Part shown: positions 24,142 to 33,236 of the stretch, piece after piece
How the letters are laid out: each line of letters begins with the position of its first letter
Position numbering within the stretch: the first letter of the stretch is position 1
From: CAYFMP01 sp964344215
Lineage (GTDB): Bacteria > Pseudomonadota > Alphaproteobacteria > Rhodospirillales > Casp-alpha2
NCBI GenBank assembly: GCA_964344215.1
Contig: CAYFMP010000027.1
Span: 1-46,019, forward strand
DNA: 46,019 nucleotides
Direction: 5' to 3'
Made by a program: the position numbers and the translations under genes
The notes under the pieces: model-generated
Database searches by the model: none
Told to the model about the DNA's origin: nothing
What the model saw: only the letters and a program-made list of their open reading frames with translations

Positions 24142-25398
24142 ATGAACCTCAACGAACTCAAAGCCAAACCGCCGGCCGACCTTCTCGCCTACGCCGAGGA
24201 ACTGGAAGTCGAAAACGCCAGTTCGCTGCGCAAGCAGGACATGATGTTCGCCATCCTCAAACACCTGGCCGAGGACGACGTGCCGATATTCGGCGACGGC
24301 GTCCTCGAGGTCCTGCAGGACGGCTTCGGGTTCCTGCGCAGTCCCGAAGCCAACTACCTTCCCGGTCCCGACGACATCTACGTCTCGCCCAGCCAGATCC
24401 GGCGCTTCAGTCTGAGGACCGGCGATACCGTCGAGGGCGAAATCAGAGCGCCGAAGGACGGCGAGCGGTACTTCGCGCTGCTCAAGGTCAACCAGGTCAA
24501 CTTCGCCAACCCGGAAGACGTTCGCCACCGCATCAACTTCGACAACCTGACGCCGCTCTATCCGGAAGAGCGCCTGGTCATGGAAATCGACGACCCCAAG
24601 CTCAAGGACCCGACACACCGGGTTCTCGACCTGATCTGCCCGGTCGGCAAGGGCCAGCGGGCGCTTATCGTGGCGCCGCCGAGGACCGGCAAGACGGTGA
24701 TGCTGCAGAACATGGCCCACTCGATCGCCGAGAACCATCCTGAATGCTATTTGATCGTGCTGCTGATCGACGAACGTCCCGAGGAGGTCACCGATATGGC
24801 GCGTTCGGTGAAGGGCGAGGTGGTGAGCTCGACTTTCGACGAACCGGCCGCCCGCCACGTACAGGTCGCCGAGATGGTCATCTCCAAGGCCAAGCGCCTG
24901 GTCGAGCACAAGCGCGACGTCATCATTCTGTTGGATTCGATAACCCGCCTGGCGCGCGCCTACAACACCGTGGTGCCGTCGTCGGGCAAGGTCCTGACCG
25001 GCGGTGTCGACGCCAACGCCCTACAGCGCCCGAAACGCTTCTTCGGGGCGGCCCGCAACATCGAGGAAGGCGGCTCCCTGACCATCATCTCGACGGCGCT
25101 GATCGATACCGGCTCGCGCATGGACGAGGTCATCTTCGAGGAGTTCAAGGGCACCGGCAACTCGGAAATCATCCTCGATCGCAAGCTCACCGACCGTCGT
25201 ACCTGGCCCTCGATCGACATCACCAAGTCCGGCACCCGCAAAGAGGAGCTCCTGGTCGAACAGGGCACGCTTTCGAAGATGTGGGTGCTACGGCGTATCC
25301 TGATGCCGATGGGCGTCACCGACGCCATGGACTTCCTGTTGGACAAGCTCAAGACCTCGAAGAACAACGACGATTTCTTCGAGTCCATGAACACCTGA
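24142..25398 (+). CDS. rho: Transcription termination factor Rho
   Basis: A 418-residue hexameric RNA-dependent ATPase that ends transcription. The N-terminal helical domain (MNLNELKAKPPADLLAYAEEL) is followed by a cold-shock-like RNA-binding domain (DGFGFLRSPEANYLPGPDDIYVSPSQIRRF) and the ATPase domain with Walker A APPRTGKT (about 177-184), the LIDERPEEVTDM block and Walker B VIILLDSITRLARAYN. The Q/R-loop region SSGKVLTGGVDANALQ is present. No large insertion is seen. Downstream of hemJ, as usual near the alphaproteobacterial origin. Confidence 0.98.
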   Translation: MNLNELKAKPPADLLAYAEELEVENASSLRKQDMMFAILKHLAEDDVPIFGDGVLEVLQDGFGFLRSPEANYLPGPDDIYVSPSQIRRFSLRTGDTVEGEIRAPKDGERYFALLKVNQVNFANPEDVRHRINFDNLTPLYPEERLVMEIDDPKLKDPTHRVLDLICPVGKGQRALIVAPPRTGKTVMLQNMAHSIAENHPECYLIVLLIDERPEEVTDMARSVKGEVVSSTFDEPAARHVQVAEMVISKAKRLVEHKRDVIILLDSITRLARAYNTVVPSSGKVLTGGVDANALQRPKRFFGAARNIEEGGSLTIISTALIDTGSRMDEVIFEEFKGTGNSEIILDRKLTDRRTWPSIDITKSGTRKEELLVEQGTLSKMWVLRRILMPMGVTDAMDFLLDKLKTSKNNDDFFESMNT

Positions 25399-25459
25399 AA
25401 ACGGAACCCCTCGACCGGGGACGCCATTTCGCAGCCGAATCGATTTGCCGGCGGGACGA

Positions 25460-26434
25460 TCAGGGCATCAGCACCGTCGAACCGGTGGTCTTGCGTTCCT
25501 CCAGGTCGATCTGCGCCTGCGCCGCCTCAGCCAACGGATACGTCTGCCCGACCGTGATCTCGACCGCGCCTGAGGAAACCACGTCGAACAGATCGCTGGC
25601 GCACTCGTCGAGTAGTTGACGATTGCGGGTGTAGGTGGCGAGCGTCGGGCGCTGTATGTAGAGCGAACCTTTGGCGGCGAGGACGCCGGGGTTGAAGTTG
25701 GTGATCGGACCAGAGGCGTTGCCGAAAGTGACCAGGGTGCCGGTCGGTTTCAGCGAATCGAGCGATGCGTCCAAAGTGGCCTGACCGACCGAATCGTAAG
25801 ACGCGGCAACGCCCTCGCCGTCGGTGATCTCCTTGACTCGCGCCGCCACGTCCTCGGTCTTGTATAGGATGGTATGATCGCAGCCGTTGGCCTTGGCGAG
25901 CTCGGCCTTGTCGTCGGAGCCGACACAACCGATCACGGTAGCGCCCAGGTGCTTGGCCCACTGCGACAGGATCAATCCGACGCCGCCGGCCGCCGCCATC
26001 ACCAGAACGGCGTCTCCGGCCTGTACCGGGTATGAGCTCTTCAGCAGATAGCGCGACGTCATTCCCTGCAGCATCATGGCGGCGGCCTTCTGGTCGTCGA
26101 TGCCGTCGGGCACCTTGACCAGCCGTTCGGTGCTCATGACCCGCTCTTCGGAATAGGCGCCCAGGCCCATGGCGTAGGCGATCCGGTCGCCGGCGGCAAA
26201 TCCCTCGACCCCGTCGCCGGTCTCCTCGATGACGCCGGCTCCTTCCATGCCCATGGTGATCGGGAACTCGCCCAGAGGATAGAGGCCGGTGCGCTGGTAG
26301 ATGTCGATAAAGTTGAGTCCGACCGCCGTGTGCTTGAGCCGGACCTGGCCGGGGCCGGGAGCGCCGACCTCGACGTCTTCCCACTTTAGGACCTCCGGCC
26401 CGCCGGTCTCGTGAATGCGAATGGCTTTTGTCAT
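25460..26434 (-). CDS. Zinc-independent quinone oxidoreductase (MDR family)
   Basis: A 324-residue medium-chain dehydrogenase of the NADPH:quinone oxidoreductase type, reducing quinones or alpha,beta-unsaturated carbonyls. The GroES-like part has TKAIRIHETGGPEVLKWEDV, VGLNFIDIYQRTGLYP and GMEGAGVIEE; the Rossmann part has VLVMAAAGGVGLILSQWAKHLGA. The zinc ligands of alcohol dehydrogenases are absent. The ATG at 26434 has a strong GGGGAGG site. It converges on rho; the 61-base gap has a short GC hairpin without T-run. Confidence 0.92.
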   Translation of the reverse strand: MTKAIRIHETGGPEVLKWEDVEVGAPGPGQVRLKHTAVGLNFIDIYQRTGLYPLGEFPITMGMEGAGVIEETGDGVEGFAAGDRIAYAMGLGAYSEERVMSTERLVKVPDGIDDQKAAAMMLQGMTSRYLLKSSYPVQAGDAVLVMAAAGGVGLILSQWAKHLGATVIGCVGSDDKAELAKANGCDHTILYKTEDVAARVKEITDGEGVAASYDSVGQATLDASLDSLKPTGTLVTFGNASGPITNFNPGVLAAKGSLYIQRPTLATYTRNRQLLDECASDLFDVVSSGAVEITVGQTYPLAEAAQAQIDLEERKTTGSTVLMP

Positions 26435-26567
26435 GGATCCTCCCCTTGGTGCGGTTGCCGATGGCGGCGGTGTCGTGGACGGTATTGTGAGCCGGCGGCG
26501 GCGCCCGGGCAAGCCGGCGCTTTCTCGATTCCGTCAAAACAGTTTTGACGGTTTGAGGGTCTCTCGA

Positions 26568-27041
26568 CTACAAACCCTTGAACGACATCTGCGGCGGTTC
26601 GACGCCCTCGAGGCGCAGCAACTGGTGTTTGGTGGCGATGCCCTGACCGCCCGAATAACCGGTCATGTCGCCGTCGGCGCCAATCACCCGGTGGCACGGC
26701 AGGACGATCGGGATCGGGTTGCGCCCGCAGGCGCCGCCGACCGGCCGCGCCTTCGAACCGATAGCAGCGGCAATGTCGCCGTAGGTGCGGACGCAGCCAT
26801 AGGGGATCTTCGCCATCTCGGCCCACACTTCGAGCTGGAAATCAGAGCCGTCGGGCGCCAACGGCAAATCGAACTGGCGAAGACGGCCGTCAAAATAGGC
26901 GTTCAGTTGATCACGCGCCGCCGCCAGCAGCGGTCCGCCCTCCGATTCGGGCGCCGTCCCCCACTCGATGGCAACCAGCACGCCCTCTTCCTCGAACAGG
27001 CTCAAATGGCCGACCGGGGTGTTCATGGACAGGTGCGCCAT
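26568..27041 (-). CDS. ogt: Methylated-DNA-protein-cysteine methyltransferase
   Basis: A 157-residue suicide DNA-repair protein that takes alkyl groups from O6-alkylguanine (and O4-alkylthymine) onto Cys116 in the IVLPCHRVIG motif. Other family features: FQLEVWAEMAKIPYGCVRTYGDIAAAIG (recognition helix with Tyr and Arg) and GYSGGQGIATKHQLLRLE after the active site. There is no fused Ada-type regulatory domain, so Ogt fits better than Ada. It ends about 130 bases before the quinone oxidoreductase and starts 21 bases after the DUF255 gene. Confidence 0.94.
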   Translation of the reverse strand: MAHLSMNTPVGHLSLFEEEGVLVAIEWGTAPESEGGPLLAAARDQLNAYFDGRLRQFDLPLAPDGSDFQLEVWAEMAKIPYGCVRTYGDIAAAIGSKARPVGGACGRNPIPIVLPCHRVIGADGDMTGYSGGQGIATKHQLLRLEGVEPPQMSFKGL

Positions 27042-27062
27042 GGCTCGGGTTCCGAATCCGGC

Positions 27063-29090
27063 TCAGGGCGCCTCCAGCCGGGATCTAAGTTCGGCCGCCT
27101 CCGTAATCGGCAGGCCGCACACGGCGCCCCTGCAAATATAGGCCGCCGGCCGGCCGTCGACCAAGCCCTTCCCGTGGGCCGGATGACCTTGCGGCAGGCG
27201 GTCCTCGGCATCGATCAGGGTGACGACACGGTTGGCGGGCCTGGATTGGAAGACGACGCGACGCAACGCCTCGGTTTCTTTTTCGGAGCCGTCGCCAACC
27301 ACGACCACCTGTAGGGCGCTTTCCAACAGTTCGTAGCCGCAAAGCAAAGTTAGATGATTCGCCGATTGCATGGTCTCGACCGGCGTCAAAGCCCGGAACA
27401 GCGCCTCGGCACGGCTCCGATAGGCAGCCTTGCCCGTAATATAGTGGAGCCGGGTCAGAACCTCGCCCATGGTCCCGTTACCCGGCGGCGTGGCGTTGTC
27501 TTGTGCGGTCTTGGGACGGGCGATGACGTCGTCGGTATCGTCGGCAACCAAAAAATATCCGCCGCCGTCTTCGTCCCAGTAATGACGATCGACGACCTCG
27601 ACCCAGGCCTCGGCACGCGCCAGATACTCGGCCTCGCCGCTGATTTCGAACAGAGCGATAGCGGCTCGCGCCATGTTGGCGTAGTCGTCGAGGACGGCAG
27701 GATGGTCGGCCCGACCTTCGCACCAGGCGTGATGGAGCCGTTCTTCGTCGCTCAAACGCTCGACGACGAAATCGAAAGCTGCGATCGCTTCGTCGAGCCA
27801 GCCGTCTTCGTCGAAGACGGCGGCAGCACGGGCAAGCGCTGCGATCATCAGGCCGTTCCAATCGGCCAGAACCTTGTTGTCGCGGGCAGGTGGGACGCGC
27901 TTGGCGCGCTCCTCGAACAGACGTGCCCGGAGGACGGCAAGGTCGGCCTCGGCCTCGTCGCCGCCGAGCTCAGGGGCGCGAGAGCGGTTGAGGATGCACT
28001 TGCCCTCCCAGTTGCCGCCGGAAGACACGTCGTAGGCCTGCTTGAAGCGCTTCGATTTGGCTCCGAGGACACGGTCGATTTCCGCTTCCGTCCACACGTA
28101 GAACCGGCCTTCTTCGCCCTCGCTGTCGGCGTCGAAGGCGCTGACGAAAGCGCCGGATGCGGTGCCAGCGGCGCGCATCTCACGCAGCGCCCAGTCCACG
28201 GTTTCCCGGATCCGCGCCTCGTAGAGCGACGAACGGGTGTCCAGCCAGACCGCGGTCAGCAACTCGATCAGACAGGCGTTGTCGTAGAGCATCTTCTCGA
28301 AGTGAGGCGCCAGCCAGACCTCGTCGGTCGAATAGCGTGCGAAGCCGCCGCCGAGATGATCGTAGATGCCGCCCTGGCAGATGTGGTCCAGCGTGGTGAC
28401 GACGGAGGCGCGGTATTGGCCTGTGCCGGACCGCAGATAGGCCCGCCACAGGAACTGAAATAGAGCCGGTTGCGGGAACTTCGGCGCGCCTTGGGTACCG
28501 CCGTGGATGTGGTCGATCAATCCGTTGATTTGGGAGGCGATCTCGTCGAGCTTGTCGAAATCGAGCAAGCCGCCGCCGTCCGGCTTCGACAGCCGGGCCA
28601 GGCCGTCGCGCAGAGCCCGGGCGTTCTCCGCCACCTTGTCGCCCCGGCTGCGATAGACTTCGGCCAAGGTTTTCAGGATATCGGGAAAAGCCGGACGGCC
28701 GTATCGGGGCTCGGATGGAAAGTAGGTGCCGCCCCAGAAGGGATCGCCGTCAGGGGTGAGGAACATGGTCAGAGGCCAGCCGCCGTGCTCACCCATCATC
28801 GCCAGCGCCGATTGATAAATGGCGTCGACGTCGGGGCGCTCCTCGCGGTCGACCTTGATGTTGACGAACAGTTCGTTCATTAGACCGGCGATGGCTGGTT
28901 CCTCGAAGCTCTCGTGCGCCATAACATGGCACCAATGACAGGCGGCGTAGCCGATCGACAGCAGGACGGGTTTGTTCTCGGACCTGGCGATCGTGAACGC
29001 GTCCGTGCTCCACGGCCGCCAGTGTACCGGGTTGTCCTTGTGTTGGAGAAGATAGGGGCTCGTTGCTTCGGCCAGGAAATTTCGTGTCAT
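27063..29090 (-). CDS. DUF255 thioredoxin-fold / glycosidase-like protein
   Basis: A 675-residue protein of the YyaL/spermatogenesis-associated-protein-20 family. Residues 1-165 are a thioredoxin-like DUF255 domain with the pair Cys51 and Cys54 (YAACHWCHVMAHESF), then KVDREERPDVDAIYQ and GWPLTMFLTPDGDPFWGGTYFP. The remainder is an alpha/alpha-toroid resembling six-hairpin glycosidases (GGIYDHLGGGFARYSTDEVWLAPHFEKMLYDNA). Biochemical function is not established. The ATG at 29090 (MTRNFLAEATSPYL) is the family start; an ATG four codons earlier (29102) is possible. Confidence 0.92.
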   Translation of the reverse strand: MTRNFLAEATSPYLLQHKDNPVHWRPWSTDAFTIARSENKPVLLSIGYAACHWCHVMAHESFEEPAIAGLMNELFVNIKVDREERPDVDAIYQSALAMMGEHGGWPLTMFLTPDGDPFWGGTYFPSEPRYGRPAFPDILKTLAEVYRSRGDKVAENARALRDGLARLSKPDGGGLLDFDKLDEIASQINGLIDHIHGGTQGAPKFPQPALFQFLWRAYLRSGTGQYRASVVTTLDHICQGGIYDHLGGGFARYSTDEVWLAPHFEKMLYDNACLIELLTAVWLDTRSSLYEARIRETVDWALREMRAAGTASGAFVSAFDADSEGEEGRFYVWTEAEIDRVLGAKSKRFKQAYDVSSGGNWEGKCILNRSRAPELGGDEAEADLAVLRARLFEERAKRVPPARDNKVLADWNGLMIAALARAAAVFDEDGWLDEAIAAFDFVVERLSDEERLHHAWCEGRADHPAVLDDYANMARAAIALFEISGEAEYLARAEAWVEVVDRHYWDEDGGGYFLVADDTDDVIARPKTAQDNATPPGNGTMGEVLTRLHYITGKAAYRSRAEALFRALTPVETMQSANHLTLLCGYELLESALQVVVVGDGSEKETEALRRVVFQSRPANRVVTLIDAEDRLPQGHPAHGKGLVDGRPAAYICRGAVCGLPITEAAELRSRLEAP

Positions 29091-29242
29091 CGGCGAACCC
29101 ATCGGTCAACAAAATAGAACAGCCTACGGGGCCCGTTGCACAGCGTCTCCCGCTCGCTTAGTTTGGGATCGGTTACCGGGAAAACAACAACTTTCTTTTT
29201 ACCCAGCGGCCGGCCGTCCGATGGGGATCGGGAGCTAACAGG

Positions 29243-29503
29243 ATGAAGATCAGGTTCGATATCGACTGCACGCCCGAGGAAGCGCGAAGGTTCTTGGGCC
29301 TCCCCGACGTGACGCCGCTCAACGATGCAATGATGGGAGATGTCGAAACCCGGCTGAGGGAGGGCCTCGCCGCCATCGATCCGGAGGTACTGATGAAAAC
29401 CTGGATGCCGGCCGGAATTCAGGGTTTCGAGCAGATCCAAAAGGCCTTTTGGTCGCAGTTCGGCCAAGGCCAGGCCGCGGCCGACGACGATAAGGACGAT
29501 TGA
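29243..29503 (+). CDS. DUF6489 small protein
   Basis: An 86-residue acidic protein starting MKIRFDIDCTPEEARRFLGL, which I recognise as the DUF6489-type family of alphaproteobacteria. Residues 1-75 look like a small mixed fold; the tail (AAADDDKDD) is disordered. No function is known. Its stop overlaps the start of the ferredoxin-like gene, suggesting coupling. Confidence 0.88.
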   Translation: MKIRFDIDCTPEEARRFLGLPDVTPLNDAMMGDVETRLREGLAAIDPEVLMKTWMPAGIQGFEQIQKAFWSQFGQGQAAADDDKDD

Positions 29504-29865
29504 ACGCCGTGATCGACACGCCCGCCGACCCGGAACTGTTCTACAAACGCCATGTCTTTTTCTGCGTCAACCAACGCGACGCCGACCATCCGCGCGGCTG
29601 TTGCCTGGCCAAGGGATCGCAGGAACTTCGCGATCATATGAAAGCGCGGGCCAAGGAAATGGGATTGAAACGGGTCCGAATCAATGCGTCGGGGTGCCTC
29701 GACCGCTGTGAGCTCGGACCGACCGTCGTCATCTATCCCGAGGGCGTCTGGTACCGCTGCCAGACCAAGGAGGACGTCGAGGAAGTGCTGACCGTCCATG
29801 TTCGCGACGGCGGCCGAGTCGAGCGCCTGATGCTCGGCCCGAAGGACGTCCCCGGCGCCACCTAG
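29500..29865 (+). CDS. Thioredoxin-fold 2Fe-2S ferredoxin
   Basis: A protein of up to 121 residues of the shortened NuoE-like (2Fe-2S) ferredoxin family. Candidate cluster ligands are Cys22 in VFFCVNQ, Cys34/Cys35 in RGCCLAKGS, and Cys66 and Cys70 in ASGCLDRCELGP, the usual C-x3-C second pair. The start is either the TTG at 29500, overlapping the upstream TGA, or the GTG at 29509; neither has a well-placed ribosome site. The partner redox enzyme is unknown. Confidence 0.9.
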   Translation: MNAVIDTPADPELFYKRHVFFCVNQRDADHPRGCCLAKGSQELRDHMKARAKEMGLKRVRINASGCLDRCELGPTVVIYPEGVWYRCQTKEDVEEVLTVHVRDGGRVERLMLGPKDVPGAT

Positions 29866-29897
29866 TCGCCAACGAAGTCTCGAAGCGCGAAAACCCG

Positions 29898-31241
29898 ATG
29901 CAGCCCGGCACCATATACGCTCTTGCCAGCGGCGCCGGACCGGCTGGAATCGCCGTCGTCCGTCTTTCCGGACCCGAATCGAAAACGGCGCTTGAGGCCT
30001 TGTGCGCATCCGTGCCGCCGCCGCGCCGCGCCACACGGGTCGAAATCAGGGACCCGGCCGGTGGCGAGAAACTCGACGACGGCCTGGCGCTATGGTTTCC
30101 GGGTCCAGCCAGCTTTACCGGCGAGGACACGGTCGAACTGCACGTACACGGCGGCCGGGCGGTCGTCGACGGCGTGCTGGCGGCGCTCGGCGCCCAACCC
30201 GGACTGCGGCTGGCCGAACCGGGAGAGTTTACCCGGCGCGCCTTCGAGAACGGCAAGATGGACCTGACCGCGGCCGAGGGCTTGGCCGACCTTGTCGCCG
30301 CCGAGACCGCCGCCCAGCGCCGCCAGGCGCTCAGGCAGTTGGGCGGCGAATTGGCCGAGCTTTATGAATCGTGGCGCGATCGCTTGATCCACGGGCTGGC
30401 CCACCTGGAGGCGACCATCGACTTTTCCGACGAGGACTTGCCGGAAAGGCTGGCCGACGAGGTCTTTCGGAACTTGGCGGGGCTCGCGACCGAGATCGCC
30501 GCCCACCTGGCCGATAATCGCCGCGGCGAGCGGCTGCGCGACGGCATACACGTGGCCATCGTCGGGCCGCCCAACGTCGGCAAGTCGAGCCTACTCAACC
30601 TGCTGGCCAGGCGCGATGCGGCGATCGTCTCGGAAACGGCCGGCACCACCCGCGACGTCATCGAGGTCCACCTCGATATCGGCGGCTATCCGCTGGTGGT
30701 GGCCGACACGGCGGGTCTACGCGAGAGCGCCGACGACATCGAGCGCGAGGGCGTGCGGCGGGCGCGCCTGCGGGCCGAGGACGCCGACTTGAGGCTGATC
30801 CTGATCGATGCCGCCGCTTGGCCGGAAATCGACCCGGCTGCCGCCGATCTGATCGATCAGGAGTCGCTTCTCGTCATCAACAAAGTCGACCTGGTTGCAC
30901 CGAAACAGCCGTTGAGCATCGGCGCCATCGAAGCGCTGCCGATCTCCGCCGTCACCGGCGACGGGATCGAGGCTTTGCTGGCGGTCTTGGGCGCGCGCCT
31001 GACCGAACGCATCGGCGACGCCGCCCAGCCGGCCCTGACCCGGGCCCGTCACCGCGAAGCGCTCGAGGATTGCCGCCATAGCCTGCAACGGGCGCTAAGC
31101 GCCGCCGAGCGATCGGACAGACCGGAACTGGTGGCCGAGGACTTGCGGCTGGCGGCGCGGGCGCTGGGGCGCATCACCGGCCGCGTCGATGTCGAGGATC
31201 TGCTCGACGTCATCTTCCGGGATTTCTGTATCGGCAAGTGA
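29898..31241 (+). CDS. mnmE: tRNA modification GTPase MnmE
   Basis: A 447-residue GTPase that with MnmG adds the carboxymethylaminomethyl group to wobble uridine 34 of several tRNAs. N-terminal folate-binding domain (TIYALASGAGPAGIAVVRLSG), G domain with GPPNVGKS (about 224-231), AGTTRD, DTAG and NKVD, and the invariant C-terminal CIGK with the catalytic cysteine. Normal length. mnmG follows after an 81-base gap that holds a parS site. Confidence 0.98.
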   Translation: MQPGTIYALASGAGPAGIAVVRLSGPESKTALEALCASVPPPRRATRVEIRDPAGGEKLDDGLALWFPGPASFTGEDTVELHVHGGRAVVDGVLAALGAQPGLRLAEPGEFTRRAFENGKMDLTAAEGLADLVAAETAAQRRQALRQLGGELAELYESWRDRLIHGLAHLEATIDFSDEDLPERLADEVFRNLAGLATEIAAHLADNRRGERLRDGIHVAIVGPPNVGKSSLLNLLARRDAAIVSETAGTTRDVIEVHLDIGGYPLVVADTAGLRESADDIEREGVRRARLRAEDADLRLILIDAAAWPEIDPAAADLIDQESLLVINKVDLVAPKQPLSIGAIEALPISAVTGDGIEALLAVLGARLTERIGDAAQPALTRARHREALEDCRHSLQRALSAAERSDRPELVAEDLRLAARALGRITGRVDVEDLLDVIFRDFCIGK

Positions 31242-31253
31242 TCGGTTCTTGAG

Positions 31254-31271
31254 GTGTTTCACGTGAAACAC
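31254..31271. other. parS centromere site 1
   Basis: TGTTTCACGTGAAACA, a perfect match to the bacterial parS consensus, at 31255-31270, extended by one base each side to an 18-bp palindrome. ParB (34684) should load here as a CTP-dependent clamp. It lies in the mnmE-mnmG gap, about 10 kb from the candidate origin. Confidence 0.95.
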
Positions 31272-31322
31272 ACGGAATCGTACCGGTTTGACTTGCCCCG
31301 TGCCGGTCCCTAAATTCGCGCC

Positions 31323-33200
31323 ATGAATTCGCCGGGCACCTCCTTTGACGTCATCGTCGTCGGCGGCGGCCACGCCGGCACCGAGGCCGCCGCCGCCGCC
31401 GCCAGGTTCGGCGCGCGGACGCTGTTGCTGACGCACCGCCTAGACACCATCGGCGAGATGTCGTGCAATCCGGCCATCGGCGGCCTCGCCAAGGGCCAGT
31501 TGGTGCGCGAGGTCGATGCCCTGGACGGCATCATGGGCCGGGCCACCGACGAGGGCGGCATCCAGTTTCGCGTCCTCAACAAAAGCAAGGGGCCGGCCGT
31601 TCGCGGGCCGCGCGCCCAGGCCGACCGGCGCCTCTACAAGGAGGCCGTTCAGCGCCTGCTCGCCGCCCAGCCGGGGCTGGAGATCCGCGCCGCCGCCGTC
31701 GACGACCTGACGTTCGACCGGGCCGGCGCCGTCAGCGGTGTCAGAACGGCCGCCGGCGAGACCGTCGGCGCCGGCGCCGTGGTGGTGACGACCGGGACCT
31801 TCCTGCGCGGCCTCATCCATATCGGCGACACCCGCATTCCGGCCGGCCGGATCGGCGACAAGCCGGCGGTCGGGCTGTCGTATACCTTCAAGCGCCTCGG
31901 CTTCCGCCTCGGTCGCCTGAAAACGGGAACGCCGCCGCGCCTCGATGGCCGCACCATCGACTACGCCGGCCTCGAGATGCAGCCCGGGGACGATCCGCCG
32001 CAGCCGTTTTCGACCCTGACCGAAGCGATCACCACGCCGCAGACCGCCTGTCACATTACCGGTACAACACCCGAAACCCACCGTCTGGTTTCGGGGAACC
32101 TGCATCTGTCGTCGATGTATTCGGGCCGGATAACCGGCACCGGGCCCCGCTACTGTCCGTCGATCGAGGACAAGGTGGTGCGCTTCGAGGAGCGGCCGCG
32201 CCATCAGATCTTCCTGGAGCCCGAAGGCCTCGACGACCCGACCGTCTATCCCAACGGCATTTCGACCTCGTTGCCCAAGGACGTGCAGATCGACATGCTG
32301 AAAACCATACCCGGTCTGGAGCGGGCCGAAATGCTGCGGCCCGGTTACGCCATCGAGTACGATTTCGTCGATCCCAGGGAGCTCGAACCGAGCCTGCAGG
32401 CGCGCCGCGCGCCGCGCCTCTATCTGGCCGGCCAGATCAACGGTACCACCGGATACGAAGAGGCCGCCGCCCAGGGCCTGATGGCCGGCCTCAACGCGGC
32501 CTGCGCCGTGGCCGGGGATTCATGTTTCGTGCTCGACCGCGCCGACGCCTATATCGGCGTGATGATCGACGACCTGGTCACGCTCGGCACCAGCGAGCCC
32601 TACCGGATGTTCACCTCGCGGGCCGAATACCGACTTTCGCTCAGGGCCGACAACGCCGATCAGCGGCTGACCGAAAAGGGCGCCGCTGCCGGTTGTGTCG
32701 GCGCCCGGCGGCTGGCCGCCTACCGCGCCAAGGCCGCGGCACTTGCTCGGGCCCGCCACGCCCTCGACGGCCTCGTCGCCTCGCCGAGCGAGCTGGCGGC
32801 ACACGGGCTCGCCGTCAACCAGGACGGCGTCAAGCGCCATGCCATGCAGATCTTGTCCTACCCCGACGTGACTTTCGGAGAGCTTGTCGAAATGTGGCCG
32901 GAACTGGCTGCAACGGCGCCGGAGGTCGCCGCTCAACTCGAGATCGAGGCGGCCTACGCCGGATACCTCGGGCGCCAGGACGCCGACATCAGGGCGTTTC
33001 GCCGCGACGAGGCGCTGCAGATCCCGGGCGATCTGGACTTCGGATCGATCCCTGGGCTTTCCAACGAGGTGCGCGACAAGCTCGCCGAAGCCCGACCGGC
33101 CACGCTGGGCGCGGCGGCGCGGATTTCCGGCGTTACCCCAGCGGCATTGACGGCGCTGCTCGGGTTCGTGCGCCGCTGCGATCGACGCTTGAGCGCCTGA
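31323..33200 (+). CDS. mnmG: tRNA modification enzyme MnmG (GidA)
   Basis: A 625-residue FAD protein, partner of MnmE in wobble-uridine modification. FAD-binding VVGGGHAGTEAAAAAARFGA, SCNPAIGGLAKGQLVREVDALDG, LKTGTPPRLDG, CPSIEDKVVRF and the NGTTGYEEAAAQGLMAGLNA block are in place; the C-terminal helical region (QIPGDLDFGSIPGLSNEVRDKL) binds MnmE and tRNA. Length is normal. Gene order mnmE-mnmG-rsmG-parA-parB is classic. Confidence 0.98.
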   Translation: MNSPGTSFDVIVVGGGHAGTEAAAAAARFGARTLLLTHRLDTIGEMSCNPAIGGLAKGQLVREVDALDGIMGRATDEGGIQFRVLNKSKGPAVRGPRAQADRRLYKEAVQRLLAAQPGLEIRAAAVDDLTFDRAGAVSGVRTAAGETVGAGAVVVTTGTFLRGLIHIGDTRIPAGRIGDKPAVGLSYTFKRLGFRLGRLKTGTPPRLDGRTIDYAGLEMQPGDDPPQPFSTLTEAITTPQTACHITGTTPETHRLVSGNLHLSSMYSGRITGTGPRYCPSIEDKVVRFEERPRHQIFLEPEGLDDPTVYPNGISTSLPKDVQIDMLKTIPGLERAEMLRPGYAIEYDFVDPRELEPSLQARRAPRLYLAGQINGTTGYEEAAAQGLMAGLNAACAVAGDSCFVLDRADAYIGVMIDDLVTLGTSEPYRMFTSRAEYRLSLRADNADQRLTEKGAAAGCVGARRLAAYRAKAAALARARHALDGLVASPSELAAHGLAVNQDGVKRHAMQILSYPDVTFGELVEMWPELAATAPEVAAQLEIEAAYAGYLGRQDADIRAFRRDEALQIPGDLDFGSIPGLSNEVRDKLAEARPATLGAAARISGVTPAALTALLGFVRRCDRRLSA

Positions 33201-33220
33201 CTCCGGCTCAAAATGGGGCC

Positions 33221-33236
33221 TGTTTCACGTGAAACA
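33221..33236. other. parS centromere site 2
   Basis: A second perfect TGTTTCACGTGAAACA, 1.95 kb from site 1 and 640 bases before parA. The GTG at 33229, inside the palindrome, is the start codon of rsmG by the longest reading. Bound ParB could therefore affect rsmG-parA-parB expression (inference). Confidence 0.95.
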
